A stretch of 18,562 nucleotides of DNA from CAZVYJ01 sp964631565 (GTDB lineage Bacteria > Planctomycetota > Phycisphaerae > SM23-33), in assembly GCA_964631565.1 (NCBI GenBank), contig CAZVYJ010000053.1, positions 1 through 18,562 of the forward strand. Reading direction: 5' to 3'. The notes beneath the pieces are model-generated. The model made no database searches. It worked only from the letters and a program-made list of their open reading frames with translations, and was not told where the DNA came from. Shown here piece by piece: positions 1 through 8,775 of the stretch. Both the position numbers and the translations under genes were made by a program. How positions within the stretch are numbered: position 1 is the first letter of the stretch; every line of letters starts with the position of its first letter.

Positions 1-67
1 GACGCGAACTCTTTTTGGCGCAATGGGTAAGATGGGCAAAGCGCATAAAGTCCTTGCGCTCGGGGCT

Positions 68-200
68 AGAAGCTGTTTCAAAACGCCCATTATATGCATT
101 AGGGGTGCCACGGCCCCTCAGGGGCCGTGTTCGTTCGACACGGTACACACGGGTTGCGAGCAACCCGTGGCACCCAAAAAATAGTTTTGAAACAGCTTCT
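68..200. repeat. MITE-like palindromic element with 17-bp terminal inverted repeats
   Basis: A perfect 17-bp inverted repeat bounds the element: agaagctgtttcaaaac at 68-84 and its reverse complement at 184-200. Inside lies a second nested structure. An outer stem (gggtgcc 103-109 with ggcaccc 169-175) encloses two perfect hairpins: 110-128 (8-bp stem, tca loop) and 149-168 (about 9-bp stem around gcgagc). Folded, this is a three-way junction. No open reading frame of note and no clear target-site duplication are visible. It lies beyond the terminator of the glutamate synthase operon, in a non-coding stretch (1-285). It could be a non-autonomous transposable element or a REP-type bacterial palindrome. 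Confidence 0.6.
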
Positions 201-248
201 GGTCAAGACAATGAATGCATTTTGATACACGTTAAGGTGTGTTACGGG

Positions 249-271
249 AAAACACGGGCGAGACGCCCGTG
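249..271 (-). terminator. Rho-independent terminator of the glutamate synthase operon
   Basis: Read on the minus strand, an 8-bp perfect stem (cacgggcg, loop tct, cgcccgtg) is followed immediately by TTTT. It starts 14 bases past the stop codon of the last operon gene. The same stem-loop core (ggcgagacgcc on the plus strand) recurs at 13222-13238, so a REP-like palindrome may have been adopted as a terminator. Confidence 0.65.
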
Positions 272-285
272 CCACGCAACGCAGC

Positions 286-1056
286 TTAATACACGTAAAG
301 TTTGCCGTACGGCCGCTTGCTGGTGGCAAGGAACTTGGTGAACTTCGCGTCGAGAATTTTCTTCGCGTTGAGGCCGAAAAGTTCCGCGAACCGGCCGACG
401 TGCTGCTCCAGCCTCTGGCGGTCCTTGTCGTTCATTTCGACGCGGCTGATTTCTGCGCCCATGTAGCGGTCTTCCACGTCGCCGCGGAGGTAAATCGCTC
501 CGGCGTGCATTCCCGTTCCGAGATATCGCCCGGTGAGCGGCTTGCCTTTTTCCCTGTCGAGGCCGAGGATTATAAGCACGCCGCCGGCCATGTATTCGCC
601 CGCGTATGCGCCCGCCGTGCCGCCTATGACGACGGCCGGAACCGGCTCGGCGTATTCCTTCATGTGAATCGCGCAGCGATAGCCCGCGCTGCCGCGGACG
701 TAGATTCTGCCGCCGCGGAAGCTGTGTGCGAGCACGTCGCCGACGAATCCGTCGATGGCGATTTCGCCGTTTGTCATTGTGTTGCCGACGCCATCCTGCC
801 CGTTGCCGTGAACGAATATCTCCGGCCCGTTCATGAACATACCCAGGTCGTTGCCGGGTATGCCGGCGATGTCGATTTTCACGTTGCGGCATATGCCGTC
901 GCCGATATACCGCTGCCCGCAGACGCCGGTCAGCATGATTTTTTCAAAACCGTCGTCGGCAGCCCGGCGGATGCGGTCGTTCAGGTCGCGATAGCCCATG
1001 TTCGCGGCGTCGATCGTGATCGCACCGCCGGCGATTGTGTTTGTCTGGGTGGTCAT
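286..1056 (-). CDS. Glutamate synthase GXGXG (alpha-subunit C-terminal-like) subunit
   Basis: 256 aa, matching the stand-alone GXGXG beta-helix domain at the C-terminus of large glutamate synthase subunits (GltB3-like). The middle of the protein carries the repetitive Gly-rich pattern of this fold (GNGQDGVGNTM, GGRIYVRGSAGYR, GGVLIILG, GTGMHAGAIYLRG). In the fused enzyme this domain is structural and packs the ammonia tunnel between the amidotransferase and FMN domains; it is not itself catalytic. It is the last gene of the operon. Its ATG overlaps the stop of the FAD oxidoreductase gene in an ATGA arrangement at 1053-1056, implying translational coupling, and a caggaa ribosome site lies about 8 bases upstream. 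A terminator follows at 249-271. Family assignment is secure; the precise role in a split enzyme is inferred. Confidence 0.9.
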   Translation of the reverse strand: MTTQTNTIAGGAITIDAANMGYRDLNDRIRRAADDGFEKIMLTGVCGQRYIGDGICRNVKIDIAGIPGNDLGMFMNGPEIFVHGNGQDGVGNTMTNGEIAIDGFVGDVLAHSFRGGRIYVRGSAGYRCAIHMKEYAEPVPAVVIGGTAGAYAGEYMAGGVLIILGLDREKGKPLTGRYLGTGMHAGAIYLRGDVEDRYMGAEISRVEMNDKDRQRLEQHVGRFAELFGLNAKKILDAKFTKFLATSKRPYGKLYVY

Positions 1057-2342
1057 ACTTCTATTCCTGCTCCTGAAACCATGTGCGCCCGATAGTCAGC
1101 CGGCAGGGCGAGCAAACCGAACTCGTCGCTGAGCAGCAGATGCTTGAAGCCGCTCACATCGAGCCTGGCGCGGATGAGGCCGGTGAAAATGCCGGCCCGG
1201 CTGATTTCGCCGACGAATATCACGCCGACAATCCGGTTTTTGCTGATGACTATCTTGCGATACGTGTTGTTTTCTTCGTCCAGCTCCGACAGCACCTCGT
1301 CGCCGTTCTGCTCGATGGTGCGCCCGGCCGAAATTGTCGGCAGGCCGACGATATCGACGGCGTTCATCGCGACGCTGCCGGTGTATCTGGCGCTTCCGCC
1401 GGCCATAGCGTCGCCGGCGATTTTGCCCTGGCGGGCAGCCGTCGGGAGAATCGGAATCGGCCGGCTCGTGCCGGTCAGCGCGTCCAGACCCTGCGCGACG
1501 TCGCCGGCGGCGTAAACGCCTTCAACATTGGTTTCCATCCGGTCGTTTACAAGTATGCCGCGGTCGGTCTTTATGCCGGAGCCTTCTATGAGTCCCATTT
1601 CCGGCCTGACGCCGATTGCCACTATCAGCAGGTCGCATGGAATGGTTTCGCCGTTCGACAGCTTCAGGCTGCTGACGGCGCCCCTGGCGCTGATGACTTC
1701 ATCGATTGTCGTGCCGGTTTTTATCTGCACGCCCGCAGCCGCCAGCGACTTCTCAGCCAGCAGCGAGGCCTGCTTGTCCATGGTGGCCGGCAGTATGCGG
1801 TCGGCCAGCTCTATCAGCGTCACCGGTACGCCTCGTGCGACGAGCGCTTCGACTGTCTTCAGGCCGATAAGTCCGCCGCCGAGCACCGCAGCCGACTTCG
1901 GCAGGCCGTGCTCGGCGAAATGTTTTTCGACGCCGCGCTGGTCGGCCCACGTGGTGAAGTTGAAAACGCCGCCGGTGCTGTCCAGCCCCTTAATCGGCGG
2001 GCGGATCGGCGAGCCGCCGGTCGCTATCAGAAGCTTTTTGAAAGCCAGTTCCTTCCCGTCGCTGCATTTTACGACGCGGCGGGCGGTATCCACCTTCTCG
2101 GCCGACACGCCAAGCATGGCGTTTACGTTGTTGGACTCGTAGAAGTCGCGCCTGCGGTAATCCATCTGCTCGTCGGTTACTTTTCCGGCGAGTCGGTAGG
2201 TTATCAGCGGGCGCGAGTAGGTGTGCTCGCTTTCGGCGGCCACCAGCGTGATCGCCCCTAAGGGGTCGCGCCTGCGAATGGCCTCAACGGCCTGGATGGC
2301 CGCGGCGCTGTTGCCAAGAATCAGATAATCAGCGGTCTTCAT
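1053..2342 (-). CDS. FAD/NAD(P)-dependent oxidoreductase subunit of split glutamate synthase
   Basis: 429 aa pyridine-nucleotide-disulfide-type oxidoreductase, close in layout to NirB/rubredoxin reductase-like flavoproteins. The N-terminus has an FAD-binding Rossmann motif (LILGNSAAAIQAVEAI, residues about 7-22). The centre has an NAD(P)-binding motif (VLGGGLIGLKTVEAL). A second FAD contact, VYAAGDVA, lies at about 275-282. The C-terminal domain is about 100 residues with no recognisable redox cysteine pair. The probable role is to pass electrons from NAD(P)H to the iron-sulfur subunits that feed the FMN synthase. It overlaps the ferredoxin gene by 14 bp and the GXGXG gene by 4 bp, so the proteins are almost certainly made together. 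The electron donor cannot be read from the sequence; operation in the reverse, ferredoxin-linked direction is possible. Confidence 0.88.
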   Translation of the reverse strand: MKTADYLILGNSAAAIQAVEAIRRRDPLGAITLVAAESEHTYSRPLITYRLAGKVTDEQMDYRRRDFYESNNVNAMLGVSAEKVDTARRVVKCSDGKELAFKKLLIATGGSPIRPPIKGLDSTGGVFNFTTWADQRGVEKHFAEHGLPKSAAVLGGGLIGLKTVEALVARGVPVTLIELADRILPATMDKQASLLAEKSLAAAGVQIKTGTTIDEVISARGAVSSLKLSNGETIPCDLLIVAIGVRPEMGLIEGSGIKTDRGILVNDRMETNVEGVYAAGDVAQGLDALTGTSRPIPILPTAARQGKIAGDAMAGGSARYTGSVAMNAVDIVGLPTISAGRTIEQNGDEVLSELDEENNTYRKIVISKNRIVGVIFVGEISRAGIFTGLIRARLDVSGFKHLLLSDEFGLLALPADYRAHMVSGAGIEV

Positions 2343-2778
2343 ATTTCAGGGCCTCGTTGGGGCAGTTGGCCACGCAAGGCGGGGCGTCATCCCATTCCAT
2401 TCCACACAGGTCGCACTTGCTGGCGACCTTCTTTTCGCCGCCGGTCGCCGGTTCGACGGCCCCGAGCGGACATACCATTATGCACATCCAGCAGCCGACG
2501 CACTTTTCCTCGTCGCAGATGACGGCGCCGGTTTCCTCGTCGCGGTGCATCGCGCCTGTCATGCAGGCTTCAAGGCAGGGCGCCTCGTCGCAGTGCCGGC
2601 ACTGAAGCGCGAAAGTCGTGACTCCCTGCTTCTCGACTCGCAGCCGCGGCAGGACCGTGCCTTTTTCCTCGCGGTAGGCCTTTATGATGTGCCTGCTTTT
2701 GCTGTGCGAGACGAAGCAGTGCACTTCGCACAGCCGGCAGCCGATACAGAATTTTTCGTCTGCAAATATTCTTTTCAT
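2329..2778 (-). CDS. Poly-[4Fe-4S] ferredoxin-like electron-transfer subunit
   Basis: 149 aa, cysteine-rich, of the HycB/DmsB-like four-cluster ferredoxin type. Visible cluster ligands in order: CIGCRLCEVHC near residue 11, CRHCDEAPCLEAC in the middle, CVGCWMCIMVCPLG, then CDLCG with CVANCPNEA near the end. This pattern suits three to four [4Fe-4S] clusters. There is no twin-arginine or other signal peptide, so it is cytoplasmic. It sits between the FMN synthase gene (11 bp upstream) and the FAD oxidoreductase gene (14-bp overlap), which suits an electron wire between flavin subunits. Such proteins occur next to archaeal-type and anaerobic split glutamate synthases; electron transfer from FAD to FMN is inferred from the context. 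Confidence 0.88.
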   Translation of the reverse strand: MKRIFADEKFCIGCRLCEVHCFVSHSKSRHIIKAYREEKGTVLPRLRVEKQGVTTFALQCRHCDEAPCLEACMTGAMHRDEETGAVICDEEKCVGCWMCIMVCPLGAVEPATGGEKKVASKCDLCGMEWDDAPPCVANCPNEALKYEDR

Positions 2779-2789
2779 TACGTCACCAG

Positions 2790-4280
2790 CTATTCTCCGG
2801 CCGCTTTGATGCCGAGAACCTGAAGCTCGGTCGCGTTCAGGCCGACGCCCCGCAGATGGTCGCGGTTGCCGCGGAGCGATTCGATTGCGTTAATGCCCAT
2901 GCCGCCGAGCATTTCCTTGATTTCATGCGACCAGCCGCGAAGCAGGTTCTTCAGCCTGCGGACCGCAACCTCCGGGTTGAGCCTGCGGGTAAGCTGCTTG
3001 TCCTGGGTGGCTATGCCCCAGTTGCACTTGCCGGTGTAGCACTTCTGGCATAGGTGGCAGCCCATGGCGACCAGCGCGCCTGTGCCGATGTAAACCGCGT
3101 CGGCGCCGAGCGCGACTGCCTTCACGACGTCGGCCGAGCAGCGTATCGAGCCGGCCGCGATAATCGACGCGTGCCTGCGGATGCCTTCTTCGCGCAGACG
3201 CGTATCGACGGATGCAAGCGCCATCTCTATCGGAATGCCGACGTTGTCGCGGATCATGGTCGGGGCTGCACCCGTGCCGCCGCGATAGCCGTCGATGACC
3301 ACCGCGTCCGCGCCGGCCCGAACCGCGCCGGATGCGATCGCCGAAACATTGTGGACAGCCGAAATCTTCACGAAGACCGGCTTGGTGTACCGGGTGGCCT
3401 CCTTTATCGCATAAATGAGCTGGCGGAGGTCCTCGATGGAGTAAATGTCGTGATGCGGCGCCGGGCTGATCGCGTCGGTGCCTTCGGGGATCATTCTTGT
3501 GGCCGACACTTCGGCGTCGACCTTTTCGCCGGGCAGGTGCCCGCCGATGCCGGGCTTTGCGCCCTGGCCGATTTTGATTTCGACGGCTGCCCCGGCGTTC
3601 AGATATTCCGGACTCACGCCGAACCGCCCGCTGGCTACCTGGACAATCATGTTCGGGCCATACTGGTAGAAATCGCGGTGCAGACCGCCTTCGCCGCTGT
3701 TGGCGAATGTGCCTGCGTCTTTGGCGGCGCGGGCCATCGCGTAGGCTGCGTTGTAGCTTATCGAGCCGTAACTCATCGCCGAGAACATGATCGGCGTCTG
3801 GAGCTTCAGCTGCGGGCCTATCCTGCTCCGGCCCGGACGATACATGTCGGGCTTGCTGCCGATATGCGTAAGCAGCTCCATCGGCTCGCGGAGCGGGTCG
3901 ATGGACGGGTTGGTCACCTGCGAGGCGTTGAGGACGATATGGTCCCAGTAATTCGGGAACGGCCTCGGGTTGCCCATGCCTGTCAGCAGCACGCCTCCGC
4001 CCTCGGCCTGTTTGTAAAGATTCTTCAGATAATAATCCGACCAGTTCGCGTTCTCGCGAAATTCGCGCACCGACCGCCTTATCGTCAGCGCGCCCGTCGG
4101 GCAGAGCGTCGCGCAGCGATGGCATCCGACGCACTTTTCCGGCACGGAGGAAACCGTACCGTCTTGCTCGTCGATAACGTGCGCTTCGTTGGCGCACTGC
4201 CGGGCGCACACCCCGCACGCGATGCAGCGATCCTCGTCGCGCACTATCATGAAATCGGAATCAACCAGCCACTGCTTCAT
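2790..4280 (-). CDS. Glutamate synthase FMN-binding (central) subunit with N-terminal 2x[4Fe-4S] domain
   Basis: 496 aa, archaeal-type GltB2. Residues about 1-70 form a two-cluster ferredoxin (CIACGVCARQCANE and CVGCHRCATLCPTGAL). The rest is the TIM-barrel FMN synthase domain, with diagnostic stretches KIGQGAKPGIGGHLPG, ISPAPHHDIYSIEDL, FVKISAVH and DGYRGGTGAAP. A further cysteine group, CHLCQKCYTGKCNWGIATQ, corresponds to the 3Fe-4S region of glutamate synthases. The subunit makes glutamate from 2-oxoglutarate and ammonia delivered by the amidotransferase. Its start overlaps the amidotransferase gene by 20 bp. The ribosome site before this ATG is weak, so it probably depends on translation of the upstream gene. 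Confidence 0.93.
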   Translation of the reverse strand: MKQWLVDSDFMIVRDEDRCIACGVCARQCANEAHVIDEQDGTVSSVPEKCVGCHRCATLCPTGALTIRRSVREFRENANWSDYYLKNLYKQAEGGGVLLTGMGNPRPFPNYWDHIVLNASQVTNPSIDPLREPMELLTHIGSKPDMYRPGRSRIGPQLKLQTPIMFSAMSYGSISYNAAYAMARAAKDAGTFANSGEGGLHRDFYQYGPNMIVQVASGRFGVSPEYLNAGAAVEIKIGQGAKPGIGGHLPGEKVDAEVSATRMIPEGTDAISPAPHHDIYSIEDLRQLIYAIKEATRYTKPVFVKISAVHNVSAIASGAVRAGADAVVIDGYRGGTGAAPTMIRDNVGIPIEMALASVDTRLREEGIRRHASIIAAGSIRCSADVVKAVALGADAVYIGTGALVAMGCHLCQKCYTGKCNWGIATQDKQLTRRLNPEVAVRRLKNLLRGWSHEIKEMLGGMGINAIESLRGNRDHLRGVGLNATELQVLGIKAAGE

Positions 4281-5457
4281 AGCTTCGCTCGTTCATCTTG
4301 ATGTAACTGTCGTCAAAACCGTCAACCGTCACCACGAGAGGCTCGCCCGCGCCGAGCAGCCAGACCCTGTCCGGGTTCGGGCAGATGCAGCGGATAGCCG
4401 CCTCCTCGCTGGCGACATAAACCGTGCTGTCCCTGCTTGCCGCCGTCATCGGACGGAGCTTTATCCGGTCGCTCAGGGCTATCATCCCGCCGCGGCAGCC
4501 GACCAGTATGCTGAACGGCCCGTTCAGCAGGGCGGGGGCGTAGGTAATCCTGATGGCCCGGGCTAGCTCCTTTTCCTTTTCGGGCATGTGCTCGATGTCT
4601 TCCCAGAACGGCGGGGCGAACGCCTTGCATGCGACCTCGGCCGGCAGGCCGTGCTTGCGAATGAGCAGGTCGAACAGGTACGCCACAACTTCCGTGTCGG
4701 TGTGCATGCAGCATTCGTAGCCGAAGTTTTTCAGGTAGCGGCGGTTCGTGCCGTAGCTGGAAATCTCACCGTTGTGAACCACAGTCCAGTCGAGAATGCC
4801 GAACGGATGTGCGCCTCCCCACCAGCCGCTCGTGTTGGTTGGGAATCGCCCGTGCGCCGTCCAGATATAGCCTTCGTAATCTTCCAGGCAGAAAAACCTG
4901 CCGATGTCTTCCGGATATCCGACGCCCTTGAATACGCCGCAGTCCTTGCCGGAAGAGAACACGAACGCGCCGTCTATGTTCACGTTGATGTGCATGACGG
5001 CTGCGACAAGAATGTCATTGTCGTCGAATTCGTAAAGCCGGGTTCGTGTCGCCTGGCTGGGAAGCACGAAATACCGCTCGAACATCGGGCGGTTGCGAAT
5101 CGCGTCGATGTGGCGGGTGGGAATCGTCTCGTTGTGGACGATCTCGAAGCTTTCCATGAGGTACGATTCGGTATCGCGCCGGGCCTTGTTATGGTCGTAC
5201 ATCACGTGCAGGGCGTAGTATTCCGCCTTGTCGGGATATATGCCGTATGCTGCGAACCCGCCGCCCAGACCGTTGCTGCGGTCGTGCATGTTGGCGATGG
5301 ATTTGATGATGTCGCTGCCGCCGATCCGCCGGCCGTCCCGGCAGCATATGCCGGAGATGGCGCAGCCGGAGATGTCCTTCGGCCCGTTGGGGTCGCCTTT
5401 TACCCGCACGCCGCCGACAGGCGGCAGCGCCATATCAGGCAGCCTGATTCTGCTCAC
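4261..5457 (-). CDS. Glutamate synthase class II glutamine amidotransferase subunit
   Basis: About 398 aa, an N-terminal-nucleophile glutaminase equivalent to the first domain of GltB. The likely nucleophile is the first Cys of SGCAISGICC, residue 32 from the start chosen here. Downstream are typical class II motifs: TAHGRFPTNTSGWWGGAHPF, DWTVVHNGEISSYGTNRRYL and CMHTDTEVVAYLFD. The reading frame extends upstream to an ATG at 5502. I chose the GTG at 5457 because AAAGGG lies 9 bases before it, whereas the ATG has no ribosome site. With either start the Cys needs a propeptide (31 or 46 residues) removed, as in the proteobacterial enzyme. It is the first gene of the five-gene operon. It hydrolyses glutamine and channels ammonia to the FMN subunit. 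Confidence 0.88.
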   Translation of the reverse strand: MSRIRLPDMALPPVGGVRVKGDPNGPKDISGCAISGICCRDGRRIGGSDIIKSIANMHDRSNGLGGGFAAYGIYPDKAEYYALHVMYDHNKARRDTESYLMESFEIVHNETIPTRHIDAIRNRPMFERYFVLPSQATRTRLYEFDDNDILVAAVMHINVNIDGAFVFSSGKDCGVFKGVGYPEDIGRFFCLEDYEGYIWTAHGRFPTNTSGWWGGAHPFGILDWTVVHNGEISSYGTNRRYLKNFGYECCMHTDTEVVAYLFDLLIRKHGLPAEVACKAFAPPFWEDIEHMPEKEKELARAIRITYAPALLNGPFSILVGCRGGMIALSDRIKLRPMTAASRDSTVYVASEEAAIRCICPNPDRVWLLGAGEPLVVTVDGFDDSYIKMNERSYEAVAG

Positions 5458-5536
5458 TTGATTTTGCCCTTTCAGTCCAATACGGACAAACGGCGTCCGC
5501 ATACCGTTATCATAGGTAATAGGGGCCTGGGGTTTT

Positions 5537-5589
5537 AAAAAATACTGGTACTACGTATTATAAGAAAAACTTATACGCAGTACCAGTAT
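5537..5589 (-). terminator. AT-rich hairpin with T-tract after the GSI-alpha gene (possible dual regulatory element)
   Basis: On the minus strand the arms 5589-5570 and 5564-5542 pair over about 20 bp with a five-base loop, a three-base bulge and one position (5578/5553) that is G-U in minus-strand RNA. Six Ts (5542-5537) follow. This fits a terminator for the glutamine synthetase gene that ends at 5631. The same stem contains a perfect TATAAT on the minus strand (5562-5557), about 100 bases before the glutamate synthase operon start, so it could also be a promoter or operator for that operon. I found no sigma54 box in the 5458-5630 gap. Confidence 0.6.
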
Positions 5590-5630
5590 ATAAGTTATTG
5601 GAAGCCTACCCGCCGCTTTTCGGCGTCTAA

Positions 5631-6974
5631 CTACAGCATTGGCAGGTACTTCTGGAGTTCATACCCCGTAACCTGGGTACGATACTGATCCCATTCGATT
5701 TTCTTGTTCTCGATGAACTTTTCGAAGATATGGTCGCCGAGGGCCTTGCGGACCAGCTCGGACTTTTCGCACATGTCCGTGGCATGGCCGAGGTCGCGCG
5801 GCAGGGACTCTATGCCCAACTGCTCCCGCTGGGCGGGCGAAAGGGCATAGACGTCCTGTTCGACGGGGTCGGGCAGTTTGTAGTTGTTTTCGATGCCTTT
5901 CAGGCCGGCTTCCAGCATTACCGCGAACGCCAGGTAGGGGTTGCAGGCCGGGTCCGGCGAACGGAGTTCCGCACGGGTCGCCAGCTCCTTGCCGGGCTTG
6001 TACATCGGCACGCGGACCATGGCCGAGCGGTTCTTCTGGCCCCAGCAGATGTAGCAGGGGGCTTCGAAGCCGGGCACGAGCCTTTTGTAGCTGTTGACCC
6101 ACTGGGCGATGACGGCGCAGTATTCCGGCGCGTGCTTCAGCAGGCCGGCGATATAGCTCTTGCCTTCCTTCGACAGGTGATGCGGGTCGCCGGCGTCGTA
6201 GAATGCGTTGCGTTTGCCTCTGAACAGCGACTGGTGCACGTGCATGCCGCTGCCGTTTTCGTCGGCGATGGGTTTCGGCATGAATGTGGCGTATACGCCG
6301 CTTATCGCGGCGACTTCCTTTACGCACTGGCGGTAGGTCAGGCAGTTGTCAGCCATTGTGAGGGCTTCGTTGTATCGCAGGTCGATTTCATGCTGGCTGG
6401 GGGCGACTTCGTGGTGGCTGTATTCCACCTCGATGCCCATTTTCTGCAGCATCTGCACGGTCGACCGCCGCATGTCGACCGCAATGTTCTGCGGAGTCAG
6501 CGCGAAATAGCCGGTGTTGTCGAGCAGGCCGAGTGCGGGCGAGTCGTCCTTGAAGTAGAAATATTCCAGCTCCGGGCCGACGTAGAACGTGTAGCCCTTG
6601 TCGCTCGCTTTTTTCAGTGCGCGCTTCAGTGCGTATCTCGGGTCGCCGTCATATGGCGAGCCGTCGGCGGCGTTGCGGATGTCGCAGAACATCCTCGCCA
6701 CGGGTCCGTCCTGCGGCCGCCACGGCAGCAGCGTGAAAGTCTGCGGGTCGGGCATGGCTATCATGTCCGATTCCTCGATGCGGGCGAAACCCTCGATGCT
6801 CGAACCGTCAAAGCCCATGCCCTCGACCATGGCGGTTTCAAGTTCGCCGGGGGTTATGGAGAAGCTTTTGAGAGCGCCGAGGACATCCGTAAACCAAAGA
6901 TTGATGAACGATACATTAATGTCGCGGCATTGCTTGAGCACCCATTCGATGTTTTTTGTGTTTGTTTCTGACAC
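5631..6974 (-). CDS. glnA: Glutamine synthetase type I, alpha subclass
   Basis: 447 aa, the usual length of the short GSI-alpha class, which lacks the 25-residue insertion and adenylylation control. Recognisable motifs are GFDGSSIEGFARIEESDM (residues 54-71), GPELEYFYF, the metal-site segment EVAPSQHEIDLRY, ADENGSGMHVHQSL, NSYKRLVPGFEAPCYICWG and NRSAMVRVP. Arg65 in EGFARIEESD matches the arginine that makes GSI-alpha enzymes of Firmicutes sensitive to glutamine feedback, so similar regulation is plausible. The start is GTG at 6974, with AAAGGA six bases upstream. It has its own sigma70-like promoter (7022-7050) and terminators on both sides, so it is a single-gene unit next to the glutamate synthase operon. 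It converts glutamate, ammonium and ATP to glutamine in the cytoplasm. Confidence 0.95.
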   Translation of the reverse strand: MSETNTKNIEWVLKQCRDINVSFINLWFTDVLGALKSFSITPGELETAMVEGMGFDGSSIEGFARIEESDMIAMPDPQTFTLLPWRPQDGPVARMFCDIRNAADGSPYDGDPRYALKRALKKASDKGYTFYVGPELEYFYFKDDSPALGLLDNTGYFALTPQNIAVDMRRSTVQMLQKMGIEVEYSHHEVAPSQHEIDLRYNEALTMADNCLTYRQCVKEVAAISGVYATFMPKPIADENGSGMHVHQSLFRGKRNAFYDAGDPHHLSKEGKSYIAGLLKHAPEYCAVIAQWVNSYKRLVPGFEAPCYICWGQKNRSAMVRVPMYKPGKELATRAELRSPDPACNPYLAFAVMLEAGLKGIENNYKLPDPVEQDVYALSPAQREQLGIESLPRDLGHATDMCEKSELVRKALGDHIFEKFIENKKIEWDQYRTQVTGYELQKYLPML

Positions 6975-7021
6975 GGCTGTTCCTTTCCTCAGATAAGACT
7001 TTGTCCGGCCGGCAGCGGCAG

Positions 7022-7050
7022 AGCATACCGCTGCGCGGCGGATGTGTCAA
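7022..7050 (-). promoter_or_regulatory. Near-consensus sigma70 promoter for GSI-alpha glnA
   Basis: Minus strand TTGACA (7050-7045), exactly 17 bases, then TATGCT (7027-7022). The -35 box is a perfect match and the -10 box matches 4 of 6. Predicted transcription start is near 7015, giving a leader of about 40 bases. No GG-N10-GC sigma54 element occurs between 6975 and 7076. Confidence 0.7.
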
Positions 7051-7076
7051 AGAAGTCCGCCCGTGCTCCGGTGCGC

Positions 7077-7122
7077 AAAAAAGGACGGCGGGCGGCAAAA
7101 TTGCTTTGCCTGCCCACCGCCC
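7077..7122 (-). terminator. Strong Rho-independent terminator of the amtB-glnK-glnA operon
   Basis: On the minus strand gggcggtgggc (7122-7112) pairs with gcccgccgtcc (7093-7083). The only two non-Watson-Crick positions are G-U pairs in minus-strand RNA. The stem continues inward through GGCAAA/TTTTGCC around a short loop and is followed by six Ts (7082-7077). It separates the GSI-beta gene from the GSI-alpha promoter. Confidence 0.85.
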
Positions 7123-7194
7123 AAGAGAAAAGGAACATTTGTAGCCGGACCGGCTTCCTCAGGGGCAGCCGGCCCTTATTCCGCGTTATGCGGT

Positions 7195-8607
<1,413 letters not shown>

Positions 8608-8710
8608 CTGCAGTGCTCCTTTGTAAATGTTCCTGTTCTCTGGGAACCGTTCCTTTTTTTGGCCTGTTTAGGGCCGCAAATCCCGCCGTTTCAGCGGGGA
8701 TAACTCAAAA

Positions 8711-8765
8711 TTCAAATCTCAAATTTCCAATTTCAGATTTGAAATCCGAAATCCGAAATCCGAAA
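8711..8765. repeat. AT-rich inverted repeat plus GAAATCC tandem repeat between glnK and glnA
   Basis: Arms ttcaaatctcaaatt (8711-8725) and aatttcagatttgaa (8729-8743) pair with one mismatch around a 3-base loop. Directly after come three copies of the 7-base unit GAAATCC (8741-8761) and a partial fourth. There is no T-tract on the minus strand, so I do not call it a terminator. It resembles low-complexity intergenic fillers and lies inside an apparent operon. Confidence 0.6.
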
Positions 8766-8775
8766 CAGGAAAGCT

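Noticed and set aside
15..341. 108-codon plus-strand frame over the palindromic element
   Set aside because: Its composition reflects the palindrome and repeats; it has no family resemblance and overlaps the terminator and the end of the GXGXG gene.
400..4301. Long plus-strand open frames opposite the glutamate synthase operon
   Set aside because: They are antisense to well-recognised genes, lack motifs and ribosome sites, and are expected by chance in GC-rich coding sequence.
5458..7194. Sigma54 promoters for the GSI-alpha gene or the glutamate synthase operon
   Set aside because: No GG-N10-GC element with a reasonable flanking match was found in the 5458-5630 or 6975-7194 gaps.
8640..8668. 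ggaaccgttcc followed by seven Ts on the plus strand as a terminator
   Set aside because: The stem is only about 5 bp and no plus-strand gene lies upstream; it is within a minus-strand operon.
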